NCBI GenBank assembly: GCA_016789105.1
Contig: JAEURN010000010.1
Location: 1 to 51,347, forward strand
Length of the DNA: 51,347 nucleotides
Origin: Armatimonadota bacterium
Lineage (GTDB): Bacteria; Armatimonadota; Fimbriimonadia; Fimbriimonadales; Fimbriimonadaceae
Direction of reading: 5' to 3'
Below, in pieces: positions 1-8,939 of this stretch (the stretch's first letter is position 1; every line of letters starts with the position of its first letter). Both the position numbers and the translations under genes were made by a program. The notes beneath the pieces were generated by a model. That model was not told the origin of the DNA and did no database searches. It worked only from the letters and a program-made list of their open reading frames with translations.

Positions 1-2976
1 GACATCACGACCAATCAGGTCGCCATCAACACCGAAACGGGCGGGATGGGCCCGGAAGAGGTGGAAAAGCTGGTCACCTTCCCCATCGAGACGGCGATGG
101 GAGGAATTCCCGGTGTGACCCAGGTTCGGAGCCTCAGTCAATACGGGCTTTCGCAAGTCACCGTTACCTTTAAGGATGAGGTCGACACCTACTTTGCCCG
201 GCAACTCGTGAGCGAGCGGCTCAACAACGTCAAAGAGCTGCTGCCCACGGGAATCGAATCACCACAAATGGGGCCTGTTTCCACGGGCCTTGGCGACATT
301 TACATGTATGTCCTTGAGTCAAAGACTCGACCACCGATGGAGCTTCGGAGCTTGCAAGACTGGTTCATATCGCCACAGCTGCGGACCGTTGCGGGTGTAG
401 CCGAAGTCAACTCGGCGGACGGTAGCGTCAAGCAATACCAGGTCGTCGTTCGACCCCGTGCGTTGCTGGCCCGTGGCATCGCCGTGGACGAGGTTGTCAC
501 CGCCCTTCAAAAGAACAACCAAAACGCCGGGGGTGGCGTTTTGGAGCAAAACGGCGAAAGGGTGCTTATCCGTTCCGTCGGAATGGCGACCACGATGAGC
601 GACATCGAACGCATCGTCGTGAAGTCTGAGAGCGGGGTTCCGGTTCTCATTCGTGATGTTGCGGATGTCAGATTGGGAATCCCGACCCTGACTGGAATCT
701 CCACTAAGGATGGTAAGGAGTCGCTGCTTGGCATCGTGATGATGCTAAAGGGGGCAAACGGCCGCGAAGTTGCCAAGGCGGTCGATGACCGAATCCAAGA
801 AATCAAGGCTCAACTTCCCGGAGACGTCACCCTCACGACGACCTACGACCGGTCACACCTTGTCGACGACGTTCTGCACACCGTTGCCAAGAGCTTGCTG
901 GAAGGCGCAGCTCTCGTTATCATCGTGCTCGTCCTGTTGCTGGGCAACGTTCGGGGTGCCATCGTCGTGGCACTGGCAATACCGCTGGCGATGCTTTGTG
1001 CCGTCATCGGAATGAACCGCTTTGGCATCTCTGGCAACCTGATGAGTTTAGGGGCCATCGACTTCGGCTTAATTGTGGACGGAGCCGTTGTCATGATTGA
1101 AAACGCCGTCCGGCGACTTGCGGAAGCGAGAGAACACAAGGGCATAACTCTGACGCGCAAGGAAGTCAGGCATTCGGTGTGGGAATCTGCGCGAGAGGTG
1201 GCCAAGCCAACGGCATTCGCGGTGACCATCATCACCGTTGTCTACCTGCCGATTCTCGCCCTTGAAGGGACCGAAGGCAAGATGTTCAAGCCGATGGCCT
1301 TCACGGTCGTGTTCGCACTCATAGGTGCTCTCCTGTTGACGATGACACTGGTTCCAGTATTGGCGAGCATGTTTCTGTCGGGGGACACCAAGGAAAGCAA
1401 CAACCCGGTGATGAGCCTCTTCAGCCGAATCTACGCTCCCGCGCTCAGCTTTTCGCTTCGTGCGCGAGGCGTCATTATCGGTGGAGCCCTTGCCCTTCTT
1501 GCAGTTTCAGGATTGGTGTTTTCGAGATTGGGCTCGGAGTTCGTGCCTCAACTCGACGAAGGCTCACTAGTCATCCAGCCCGTTCGAGTCCGGACAGTCG
1601 ATACCGAGCAGACCGTCAAGTTGGTCACAGCTTTCGAAAGGAAAGTGCTTGAAGTGCCAGAAGTGCTGACGGTTTTTTCAAGGAGTGGCACGCCCGAGGT
1701 GGCGACAGACCCGATGCCGCTGAGCCTGACGGATAGTTTCATCATGCTCAAACCGCGCGACCAGTGGCGAAAGGGCCTGACCAAGGAGGGGCTTGTCGAA
1801 GAGCTTGAAGCCAAGGTCGCCGAGGTCCCGGGCCAAGGCTACAACTTCTCACAACCCATTCAGATGCGCTTCTCCGAGTTGGTTTCTGGAGTCAAGGCCG
1901 ACGTCGGCATCAAGGTCTTCGGTGAAGACCTGAAGGAATTGAAATCCAAAGCGGATGAGATTGCTGCGGTCATGCGGGATATTCCGGGCGCTCAAGACGT
2001 CGAAGTCGAGCAGGTCGATGAGGTTCCGGTTCTTCAAATCGATATTGACCGCGACGCGATTTCTCGACTAGGCATCAATATTGATGAAATTCAGGAACTA
2101 GTTGCGACAGCGCTCGGTGGCGAGCCCGTTGGGCAAATCATCGAAGGAGACAAGCGATTTGCTCTCACAGTGACGATGCCCAATGAACTTCGGAACGACA
2201 TCGACGCTATCAAGGGCATGCTCGTGGAAACTCCGGATGGGGGAGGCGTCCCCCTGAGTTCGGTCGCGCACATCGACAACGTGCCCGCACCAGCACAGAT
2301 TTCCCGAGAAATGGGCAAACGACGGGTCGTCGTCCAACTCAACGTCAGGGGAACCGACCTGGGCTCGTTCGTTGCCAAGGCGCAATCGGCAATCAAAGAA
2401 AGGGTGAAACTCAAGGAGGGTTACTACATCACTTGGGGCGGTCAATTTGAAAATCTGCAACAAGCTTCGCAACGTCTGACTCTCGTTGTGCCGGTTGCCC
2501 TTGCGTTGATTTTCATTCTTCTCTTCTCAACGTTTGGTTCGCTCAAGCAGGCAATTCTCATCTTCACCGGCGTCCCCCTCGCAATCACGGGGGGCATCTT
2601 GGCGCTTGCCATGCGGAGCTTGCCATTCAGCATCACAGCAGGGATAGGCTTCATCGCATTGTCTGGCGTGGCAGTGATGAATGGCGTCGTCATGGTCTCG
2701 GCAATCAATCGACTGCGCACCGAGGGGCGGACGGTTGCTGATGCCGTTCGAGAGGGCGCGACCGAACGATTGCGCCCAGTTCTGATGACCGCTCTTGTCG
2801 CCGCGCTTGGGTTCATTCCAATGGCCCTCAACACGGGCATTGGCGCTGAAGTGCAACGACCGCTGGCCACTGTGGTTATTGGCGGAATTGCTTCGGCAAC
2901 GTTGCTCACGCTGGTCGTTCTTCCCGCTCTCTATGCCATGTTTGAAAAAGATGCCGATGTCGAGGAGGAGCTTTGA
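1..2976 (+). CDS. czcA: Heavy-metal RND efflux pump, CzcA/CusA family (5' end cut off)
   Basis: Inner-membrane proton-driven pump of the HME-RND type, which exports divalent or monovalent metal ions through a periplasmic adaptor and outer-membrane channel. The reading frame is open from base 1 and the first visible residues already align inside the family (PEEVEKLVTFPIETAMGG), so perhaps 50-60 N-terminal residues lie outside the window; 991 residues are visible against about 1030-1050 for the family. The TM4 proton-relay motif DFGLIVDGAVVMIEN is intact near bases 1060-1105, followed by a second porter and TM half with the matching ...GVAVMNGVVMVSAINRLR segment. The adaptor (CzcB) and outer-membrane protein (CzcC) would be expected upstream. 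Its stop overlaps the start of the P-type ATPase by four bases. Whether the substrate is Zn/Cd/Co or Cu/Ag cannot be settled from sequence alone; the neighbouring ATPase favours Zn/Cd. Confidence 0.92.
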   Translation, partial: DITTNQVAINTETGGMGPEEVEKLVTFPIETAMGGIPGVTQVRSLSQYGLSQVTVTFKDEVDTYFARQLVSERLNNVKELLPTGIESPQMGPVSTGLGDIYMYVLESKTRPPMELRSLQDWFISPQLRTVAGVAEVNSADGSVKQYQVVVRPRALLARGIAVDEVVTALQKNNQNAGGGVLEQNGERVLIRSVGMATTMSDIERIVVKSESGVPVLIRDVADVRLGIPTLTGISTKDGKESLLGIVMMLKGANGREVAKAVDDRIQEIKAQLPGDVTLTTTYDRSHLVDDVLHTVAKSLLEGAALVIIVLVLLLGNVRGAIVVALAIPLAMLCAVIGMNRFGISGNLMSLGAIDFGLIVDGAVVMIENAVRRLAEAREHKGITLTRKEVRHSVWESAREVAKPTAFAVTIITVVYLPILALEGTEGKMFKPMAFTVVFALIGALLLTMTLVPVLASMFLSGDTKESNNPVMSLFSRIYAPALSFSLRARGVIIGGALALLAVSGLVFSRLGSEFVPQLDEGSLVIQPVRVRTVDTEQTVKLVTAFERKVLEVPEVLTVFSRSGTPEVATDPMPLSLTDSFIMLKPRDQWRKGLTKEGLVEELEAKVAEVPGQGYNFSQPIQMRFSELVSGVKADVGIKVFGEDLKELKSKADEIAAVMRDIPGAQDVEVEQVDEVPVLQIDIDRDAISRLGINIDEIQELVATALGGEPVGQIIEGDKRFALTVTMPNELRNDIDAIKGMLVETPDGGGVPLSSVAHIDNVPAPAQISREMGKRRVVVQLNVRGTDLGSFVAKAQSAIKERVKLKEGYYITWGGQFENLQQASQRLTLVVPVALALIFILLFSTFGSLKQAILIFTGVPLAITGGILALAMRSLPFSITAGIGFIALSGVAVMNGVVMVSAINRLRTEGRTVADAVREGATERLRPVLMTALVAALGFIPMALNTGIGAEVQRPLATVVIGGIASATLLTLVVLPALYAMFEKDADVEEEL

Positions 2977-5069
2977 AGTCAGTCTTCCGCATCGAGGCCA
3001 TGGACTGTTCTGCTGAGGAGCAAGTCCTCAGAAAGAGGTTCAGCAAAGTCAGCGAGGTCTCCTCGTTGACTTTCGACCTGGTGAACCGGCAGTTGACGGT
3101 GGACCACGAGTTCGCTTCCGATGAGCCCGTCCGCCAGATATTGGCGGAAGTTGGAATGCCCGCAGCGGCCGATTGCGATGTTGGGTGCACACCAGAAACC
3201 AGACCTGCTTCCAAAGCCGACCTGCTTCTGGGGTTGGCCCTTGGTGTCGCGATTGCTGCAGAGCTATTGGCCGTCTACACGGGGAACGAGCGTTCGTTCC
3301 CCGTCGCGGCACTGGCAGTCTTGGCAATCGTAATGGGAGGAGTGCAGACCTTCAAGAAGGGTCTCGTCGCAGTTCGAACATTCGCGCTCAACATCAATTT
3401 CCTGATGTGCTTGGCCGTGATAGGAGCCTTTATCATCGGCTCCTACCCTGAGGCCGCGATGGTGACGGTGCTGTTCGCGATTGCCGAACGCATTGAGTCG
3501 TTCGCGCTCGACAAGGCGAGGGATGCGGTGCGCTCGCTAATGAGCCTAGCGCCCGACAATGCTCTTGTCAACCGTGGCGGCACGTGGGTTGAGGTCACCG
3601 CATCAAGCGTCGAAACTGGCGAAGTTGTACGAGTCCGGCCCGGTGACCGAATACCGCTCGACGGGACTGTGGTTGGAGGATTAAGCAGTGTCAACCAGGC
3701 TCCAATTACGGGGGAGAGCATCCCCGTCGATAAGGTTGTTGGTTCGTCCCTCTTCGCTGGCACCATCAACGAGGAAGGTGTACTTGAGTTCGAGGTCACT
3801 AGCACCAAAGGGCATACAACTCTCGACAGAATTATCAAGACCGTTCAGGAGGCTCAAGGGTCTCGGGCCACATCACAGCGGTTCATCGACTCATTTGCCC
3901 GTGTATACACGCCGGTGGTAGTTTGCCTAGCCCTGCTTGTGGCGATGGTTCCAAGCATTGTTTTCGGTCAGCCGTTCGTGCCTTGGCTTTATAAGTCGCT
4001 GGTCCTGCTTGTCATCGCGTGCCCGTGCGCCTTGGTCATCTCAACTCCGGTCACGGTCGTTAGTGGGCTTGCAGCGGCAGCCAAACTCGGAATCCTCGTG
4101 AAGGGCGGTGCTCACCTTGAGTCGGGCAAGCACCTAACCGCCATCGCATTGGACAAGACTGGAACACTCACCTTTGGCAAACCAAGGGTCGAGGCCATGG
4201 TTCAGCTTCACGGCTTTGACGAGAAGCTGGCTAAACAGGTTGCAGCCAGTCTGGACCACCTCAGTGCGCACCCGGTTGCCAAGGCTATCGTCGAACACTG
4301 GGACGGCAGGCTACTCGCTGTCGACTCATTTAAGTCTTTGCCCGGCCGCGGTGTGAAGGGCATCGTCGACCGAGAGCCTTTCATCCTCGGCAACCACCGT
4401 CTGATTGAGGAGAGTAACGTCTGCTGCGACCACGTACATGACGCTCTGCTCGACCTTGAGAACAAGGGAATGTCAATCGTTGTTCTGGCGACCGCCAAGG
4501 AAGCTGTCGCGGTCTTTGCCGTTGCTGACGGAGTTAGGCCGGAGAGTATTGAAGCTGTCCAAGAACTTCACGCTATGGGTCTCAAGGTGGTGATGCTTAC
4601 CGGAGACAACCTAGCAACGGCCAATGCTATCGGTGCGAAAGTTGGGATTGACCAGGTCCAGGCTGAAATGCTCCCCGAAGCCAAGCTGACGGCTATCGAG
4701 GAGTTGATATCGCAGGGCGACAAAGTTGGCATGGTTGGCGATGGCGTGAACGATGCACCAGCGTTGGCGAAGTCGACGGTTGGATTCGCCATGGGCGCAG
4801 CAGGCACCGACACCGCTATCGAAACCGCTGACGTTGCCCTTATGGACGACGACCTCCGAAAGATTCCAACCTACATTCTGCTCAGCAGAAGAACCGCGAC
4901 CATCTTGGCGCAAAACATTGCCTTTGCGCTCGGAATCAAAGTCGTCTTCTTTGCCTTGGCTCTATTGGGAGTTGCCACGTTGTGGATGGCTGTGTTTGCA
5001 GACATGGGGGCAAGTCTCCTGGTGGTCTTCAACGGCCTCCGAATGCTACGCATGCCGGTCCGGCACTGA
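2973..5069 (+). CDS. cadA: Zn2+/Cd2+/Pb2+-type P1B ATPase (CadA/ZntA family)
   Basis: ATP-driven exporter of soft divalent metals from the cytoplasm. The TTG start at 2973 overlaps the czcA stop (TTGA) and is preceded by a strong GAGGAGGAG ribosome site at 2962-2970, so the two genes are translationally coupled. Visible motifs: N-terminal metal-binding domain with a single-cysteine MDC motif (residues 10-12), actuator TGES near 246, membrane CPC near 350, phosphorylation site DKTGT near 394, the SAHP histidine-proline near 432, and GDGVNDAP near 589. The last membrane segment has K in TM7 and the DMGASLLVVFNGLRML stretch in TM8, which is typical of the Zn/Cd/Pb subgroup rather than the Cu subgroup. 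698 residues is normal length. Together with the RND pump it gives two-step export, cytoplasm to periplasm to outside. No metal-sensing regulator gene is seen in this part of the island. Confidence 0.93.
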   Translation: MKSVFRIEAMDCSAEEQVLRKRFSKVSEVSSLTFDLVNRQLTVDHEFASDEPVRQILAEVGMPAAADCDVGCTPETRPASKADLLLGLALGVAIAAELLAVYTGNERSFPVAALAVLAIVMGGVQTFKKGLVAVRTFALNINFLMCLAVIGAFIIGSYPEAAMVTVLFAIAERIESFALDKARDAVRSLMSLAPDNALVNRGGTWVEVTASSVETGEVVRVRPGDRIPLDGTVVGGLSSVNQAPITGESIPVDKVVGSSLFAGTINEEGVLEFEVTSTKGHTTLDRIIKTVQEAQGSRATSQRFIDSFARVYTPVVVCLALLVAMVPSIVFGQPFVPWLYKSLVLLVIACPCALVISTPVTVVSGLAAAAKLGILVKGGAHLESGKHLTAIALDKTGTLTFGKPRVEAMVQLHGFDEKLAKQVAASLDHLSAHPVAKAIVEHWDGRLLAVDSFKSLPGRGVKGIVDREPFILGNHRLIEESNVCCDHVHDALLDLENKGMSIVVLATAKEAVAVFAVADGVRPESIEAVQELHAMGLKVVMLTGDNLATANAIGAKVGIDQVQAEMLPEAKLTAIEELISQGDKVGMVGDGVNDAPALAKSTVGFAMGAAGTDTAIETADVALMDDDLRKIPTYILLSRRTATILAQNIAFALGIKVVFFALALLGVATLWMAVFADMGASLLVVFNGLRMLRMPVRH

Positions 5070-5230
5070 GTTTGGCACCAAGAGCACCCAGTTCATGGTA
5101 GAGGCACATCGACTTGTATCTCCGTGCTTGCGAAGTAGACCTGGTCGAGTTCGTAGCGACCTGGCAGCAAGCTGTCCATGAGAGCAAGGTAGTTGTTGGT
5201 TTTGAGGTCAAGCTAAAGAAGGGGCGACCG

Positions 5231-5259
5231 GTTGTGAGTCCTTCAAATGGACTCACAAC
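5231..5259. repeat. 11-bp inverted repeat after cadA
   Basis: GTTGTGAGTCC at 5231-5241 and its exact complement at 5249-5259 enclose a 7-base loop. It lies in the 226-base gap between the convergent cadA and integrase genes. There is no T-run on either side, so it is not a canonical intrinsic terminator, but the position fits an end-of-transcript hairpin. I see no other gene in this gap. Confidence 0.5.
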
Positions 5260-5295
5260 AGTGACAAGCTCCGAGCAGACCAGCGGAAATCCAGA

Positions 5296-6720
5296 CTAGC
5301 CGGACTTTGATTCGGCCCCAGGAAATGTCCGCGATGCCCAAGGAAGCAACTCGCTGGCGCAGATTCCGTCCACGAACATATTCTTCCTAGCGGCCTTCCG
5401 CTTGGCCCGAATTTGCCTTAGGTCGTAGACCTTTGAAAGCATGCTGTCGCTGTGCTTCTGATGACCCCACATTTCTGCTACAGACTCTCCAGCGACTTCC
5501 GAGACTGTCGTCAGCACCGTGTGGCGAATGAACTTGCAGTAGTCGCCGTCGCTCCAAGTAACACCAGCTCGCTTGCACAAGCCCCAGTAGATATCACCCA
5601 CATCGTCAGTGCTGCGAAGAGGAGACCCGCACACATACTCATCTCCCGCTGACTTCGCCAATTCGAGCATCTGTCTCTGGTAACCACACACTGGAAGCGC
5701 TCGATTTTCGCTCCAGCCAACTTTGGTTCTTGGCTTCCATCGCCGACCTGTGGCCGAAATGCTGCCAACTGGTTCGACCCACAGTCGCCCCTGCTCATCG
5801 GTTGTAATGTCTTCCCACCGTACGGCTCCGACCTCGTTCATCCGCAACCCCATCATTAGGAGCGCCATTACACCAGCTTCAACTGGCGTCCGAGCGCTGT
5901 CGGCGACCTGAAGCAACTTTTCCAGGTCAAGCAACCGACGGTCAACTTCTCGTGGAGTTCCCTTGCGGAATAGGCTGCCAAGCGAATCGAACCGCAATGC
6001 GTCGAAGAACCCAGCTTGCTCTTCGTCGTGAACCAACTCCTTCCAAGCAACTTTAACCAATGCGATGGCCAGTTCAATGGAGTGCTCCGATAGAGTCTCC
6101 CCTTCCTTCTTTCCTGGTAACTTTGCAACCTCCTTGACCCAAGCCACCAAGTGCGACTGAGTGACTTTATCGACTCTGAGTCGACCAAGCTTGAACGTGC
6201 CATCCTTGAAGACAACAGGTAAGTCCAGCTTGCTGAGGTGAGCACGGTCGGCCGTGACGTCGATTCCCAACTGGTTTCTTTGGTCAACAGCCTGTTCGGC
6301 AAGTTTCCTAACGGTGGGCAAGGCTGCGGCCTTTGCTCGCTCGATAGATGTGGCCAAACTGGTCTCCGGGTTTCCATGTGCAGATAGCGCCCACGCCAAA
6401 TCCTTGGCCGAAATCGTATCCAGACCAATTCGCGCATGCCTCAAGTTGATGTCGAGGACAAGGGGCGAAGAGCGAGCCAGCGCCTCCGCCTTCTGCCTGC
6501 ACTCTTCGGATGTTCCTCCATAAACGGCGGTTCGTGCCAATCCAATTTTCCCGTTGACGTCGGTCGGCACTTGGACGTAGCACCGCCAGGTGATGCACTC
6601 CTTTTTGCCCGTTTCCCGGTCGGCGGCTTTCTTGCCCTCTACATAGAAGTAAGACTTGTTCCGGGTGACGCGGAACCGATGAGGGTGTGGTTCTGAGACT
6701 GCAATTCTTCGTCTTGCCAT
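5296..6720 (-). CDS. Tyrosine recombinase / phage-type integrase of the island
   Basis: Catalyses site-specific integration and excision of the island at the tRNA-Leu site. Numbered from the chosen ATG at 6720 (474 residues, starting MARRRIAV), the catalytic residues are visible: R293 in MGLRMNEVG, R399 in KFIRHT, H420 in WGHQKH and the nucleophile Y432 in KVYDLR. The box II position that is usually histidine is a lysine (K396), a tolerated variation. The N-terminal part has an arm-binding-like basic region (RVTRNKSYFYVEGKK) followed by a core-binding SAM-like helical domain. An in-frame ATG at 6804 would add 28 residues that look unlike the family; neither start has a strong ribosome site. 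The gene faces away from the tRNA piece toward the metal genes. Typical integrase length is 350-450 residues, so this one is slightly long. Confidence 0.9.
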   Translation of the reverse strand: MARRRIAVSEPHPHRFRVTRNKSYFYVEGKKAADRETGKKECITWRCYVQVPTDVNGKIGLARTAVYGGTSEECRQKAEALARSSPLVLDINLRHARIGLDTISAKDLAWALSAHGNPETSLATSIERAKAAALPTVRKLAEQAVDQRNQLGIDVTADRAHLSKLDLPVVFKDGTFKLGRLRVDKVTQSHLVAWVKEVAKLPGKKEGETLSEHSIELAIALVKVAWKELVHDEEQAGFFDALRFDSLGSLFRKGTPREVDRRLLDLEKLLQVADSARTPVEAGVMALLMMGLRMNEVGAVRWEDITTDEQGRLWVEPVGSISATGRRWKPRTKVGWSENRALPVCGYQRQMLELAKSAGDEYVCGSPLRSTDDVGDIYWGLCKRAGVTWSDGDYCKFIRHTVLTTVSEVAGESVAEMWGHQKHSDSMLSKVYDLRQIRAKRKAARKNMFVDGICASELLPWASRTFPGAESKSG

Positions 6721-6830
6721 GGATTTACTTATCGCACCGGCAAGCCCGAATCGTCCATGCAACTCACTATGCAACTCAAATGAAAGGCAGAATTCTGCCA
6801 TCATAGGTTCAAATCGGTGAGCTTGGAGTG

Positions 6831-6885
6831 ATTTAGGTTCCAGCGCCTAATCAGCGTGAGGGTTCGAGTCCCTCCTCGCCCACCA
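6831..6885 (+). other. Attachment site (attR): displaced 3' part of tRNA-Leu(UAG)
   Basis: From the anticodon loop onward the sequence is a class II tRNA 3' half: loop TTTAGGT (anticodon TAG), 3' anticodon-stem strand TCCAG, a variable arm CGC-CTAATCA-GCG, T-arm GAGGG-TTCGAGT-CCCTC, 3' acceptor strand CTCGCCC, discriminator A and encoded CCA at 6883-6885. The matching 5' strand of the anticodon stem and everything before it is absent: the bases to the left (GCTTGGAGTG) do not pair. The break is therefore in the anticodon loop, a frequent crossover point for tRNA-targeting integrases. A long variable arm plus the UAG anticodon means leucine. It cannot be a working tRNA. Confidence 0.85.
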
Positions 6886-6990
6886 GCCTTCACCCCGGTG
6901 AGGGGCGGGTTCCCACTTCTACTCCGCTATCAAGCGGCACCTTCGTCGAATCCCGCCGGTTTCGGTGCCGACCCGCCCGGCCCCAGATGA

Positions 6991-8907
6991 GTGACGGCGT
7001 GTAAACTCCGGGTCCCCTTGATCCTATCCGTAGCCAACTTGCGCAAACTTTTCGGCGTCGAAATCATCCTCGACGGCGTGAGCTTTCGCATCGAGAACCG
7101 CGAAAAGGCAGCCTTGGTCGGGCGGAATGGCACGGGGAAGACAACCCTCCTCAAAATCATCACGGGGCAATATGAGCCTGACGGGGGATCGGTCACATTG
7201 GCCCGGGGAGCCAAGGTTGGCTATTTGCGCCAAGAAAGCCCGGTCGGCCTGGGACGCACCGTTTTACAAGAGGCGCAATCTGGGTTGGAGCACTTGCTGG
7301 AAATCAAATCCAGGCTCGATGAGCTCACCAAGATTTTGGAATCCGATCCGACTCAGGACGACTTGGACGAGTTTGCCATGCTCCACGAGCATTTTGAGGA
7401 AACTGAAGGGTATGCGGCGGAACGGGACGTCCATGCGATCCTCGGCCGCATGGGGTTTGAAGAGAGCGACCACGGCCGGTTGACTGACTCGCTCTCAGGC
7501 GGGGAGAAGACGCGGCTCGCACTCGCCCGGCTTTTGCTGGAAGAACCCGAGCTCTTGATCCTGGACGAGCCGACCAACCACCTCGACCTGCAGGCTACCG
7601 AATGGCTGGAATCATGGATCCGCAGTTACCACGGAGCGGTGTTGCTGGTCAGCCACGACCGGACGTTTTTGGAAAACACTGCGGGCAAATTTCTGGAGCT
7701 TCGCTCCGGCAAGATCTCGACCTACCTAGGGGATTACGCCAAGTACATCAAGCTCCGTGAAGAAGATGAAGCCCGGCAAGCCGACATCGCAGCCAAACAG
7801 GCCCAACAAATTGCCAAGCTCGACGAATATGTCCGCCGGTTCATGAACTCCCAGCGGACCGCCCAAGCGCGGGGACGTCTCAAGCAGATGGAAAAGCTCC
7901 AGGCGTCCCAAGTCAGGGCCCCCGAGCGGGAGTCGGGCATGGCGGCCGGGTTCAACAATACGAGCCGGTCGGGAGATATCGTCATCCGCACAGAAGGGTT
8001 GTCGGTCGGGTTTCCTGACGAGACCTTGTTCACCGGGTTGGATTGGGAAGTCCGCTATGGCGAGCGGTGGGGAGTGATCGGCGAAAACGGGGCCGGCAAA
8101 TCCACCCTGATCAAGACGATCCTCGGCCGGCACAAAGCCATCGCGGGCACCGCAAAACTTGGCTCCAGGGTGGAGCTCGGGTACTTTTCCCAAGACGTTG
8201 CCGACCTCGATCCCACCGATACGCCGTTGGATCACATGGTTTTTCAAATGGGGATGGATGCGGGGCCGGCCAGGAACCTTTTGGGCCGGTTCTTGTTCAG
8301 CGGCGACGACGTGTTCCGCCCGATCGCATCGCTGAGCGGGGGAGAAAAGAACAAACTCGTGCTTGCCTCGCTCACCCAGCTAAATCCGAACCTGCTTGTG
8401 TTGGATGAGCCGACAAACCACTTGGACATGGACTCCCGTTCGGCTCTCGCCGAAGTTTTGGCCGAGTTTCCCGGAACCCTTGTTTTGATCTCCCACGACC
8501 GTTGGCTGCTCCGGCAATGCACGGATCGGATCCTCGATGTCCGGCGATCCGGGCCAGTTAGCTACCCGGGGGGATATGCGGAATACCGGCGTTCCACCTC
8601 TCCTGCGGCAAAAGGCGCCCCAGCTAGGCAAATAGCCGCTCCGGAATCGCCTCAGCTCACGCCCCGCGAACTCAGTAAAGAAATCGCCCGGATGCGGGGA
8701 GTGGTGGAAGAAGCCGAAAACCGGGTGGCTCAGGCGGAGGCCGAGATCTCCCGGATCGAATCGGTTTTAGCCGACCCCCCAGATGGTGCCGACATCCTCC
8801 AAATCAGCCTGGAATACCAAGCCGCCCAAAAGTCTCTGGCCGCCGCCATGGCGCAGTGGGAAGAAGATTGCATTCAATTGGATGCCCTCGGACAACTGCA
8901 GCGGTGA
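6991..8907 (+). CDS. ABC-F family ATPase (Uup/YdiF-like)
   Basis: Soluble duplicated ABC ATPase without membrane segments; ABC-F proteins act on the ribosome (translation factors or antibiotic-protection proteins). Two complete nucleotide-binding domains are visible: Walker A GRNGTGKTT and GENGAGKST, signatures LSGGEKTRLALARLL and LSGGEKNKLVLASL, and Walker B runs ending in DEPTNHLD twice. A basic linker rich in Q, K and R between them (about residues 255-320) is the P-site tRNA interaction motif region. The last about 80 residues form a probable coiled coil (EEAENRVAQAEAEISRIES), as in Uup/YdiF. 638 residues from GTG at 6991; a TTG at 7018 gives MILSVANLRKLFG, a more family-like N-terminus, and may be the true start. 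No strong ribosome site is seen for either. It lies 105 bases right of the island junction and 32 bases before the thioredoxin-like gene. Confidence 0.93.
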   Translation: MTACKLRVPLILSVANLRKLFGVEIILDGVSFRIENREKAALVGRNGTGKTTLLKIITGQYEPDGGSVTLARGAKVGYLRQESPVGLGRTVLQEAQSGLEHLLEIKSRLDELTKILESDPTQDDLDEFAMLHEHFEETEGYAAERDVHAILGRMGFEESDHGRLTDSLSGGEKTRLALARLLLEEPELLILDEPTNHLDLQATEWLESWIRSYHGAVLLVSHDRTFLENTAGKFLELRSGKISTYLGDYAKYIKLREEDEARQADIAAKQAQQIAKLDEYVRRFMNSQRTAQARGRLKQMEKLQASQVRAPERESGMAAGFNNTSRSGDIVIRTEGLSVGFPDETLFTGLDWEVRYGERWGVIGENGAGKSTLIKTILGRHKAIAGTAKLGSRVELGYFSQDVADLDPTDTPLDHMVFQMGMDAGPARNLLGRFLFSGDDVFRPIASLSGGEKNKLVLASLTQLNPNLLVLDEPTNHLDMDSRSALAEVLAEFPGTLVLISHDRWLLRQCTDRILDVRRSGPVSYPGGYAEYRRSTSPAAKGAPARQIAAPESPQLTPRELSKEIARMRGVVEEAENRVAQAEAEISRIESVLADPPDGADILQISLEYQAAQKSLAAAMAQWEEDCIQLDALGQLQR

Positions 8908-8939
8908 ATCCCGACGTAAAATCGGGCGAGAGGTTACTG

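Larger units (their letters stand above)
1..6885. mobile_element. Right part of a tRNA-Leu-integrated genomic island carrying metal efflux genes
   Basis: A tyrosine recombinase (5296-6720, minus strand) lies just inside an orphan 3' piece of a leucine tRNA gene (6831-6885), the classical arrangement of an island inserted into a tRNA gene. The 5' part of the tRNA is absent from the window, so the island should extend leftward past position 1 to a junction carrying the rebuilt tRNA. The visible cargo is a heavy-metal RND pump and a Zn/Cd/Pb P-type ATPase. Codon use in this stretch has more A/T-ending codons than the genes to its right, by eye. The left boundary is outside the window; the right boundary is taken as the CCA end of the tRNA piece. 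Mobility today is not shown: no excisionase, relaxase or conjugation gene is visible. Confidence 0.75.

Noticed and set aside
5114-5299. Small plus-strand frame of 61 codons between cadA and the integrase
   Set aside because: No ribosome site or recognisable motif, and it contains the inverted repeat at 5231-5259.
6831-6885. A functional tRNA-Leu gene
   Set aside because: The acceptor 5' strand, D-arm and 5' anticodon-stem strand are absent upstream; only the 3' part is present.
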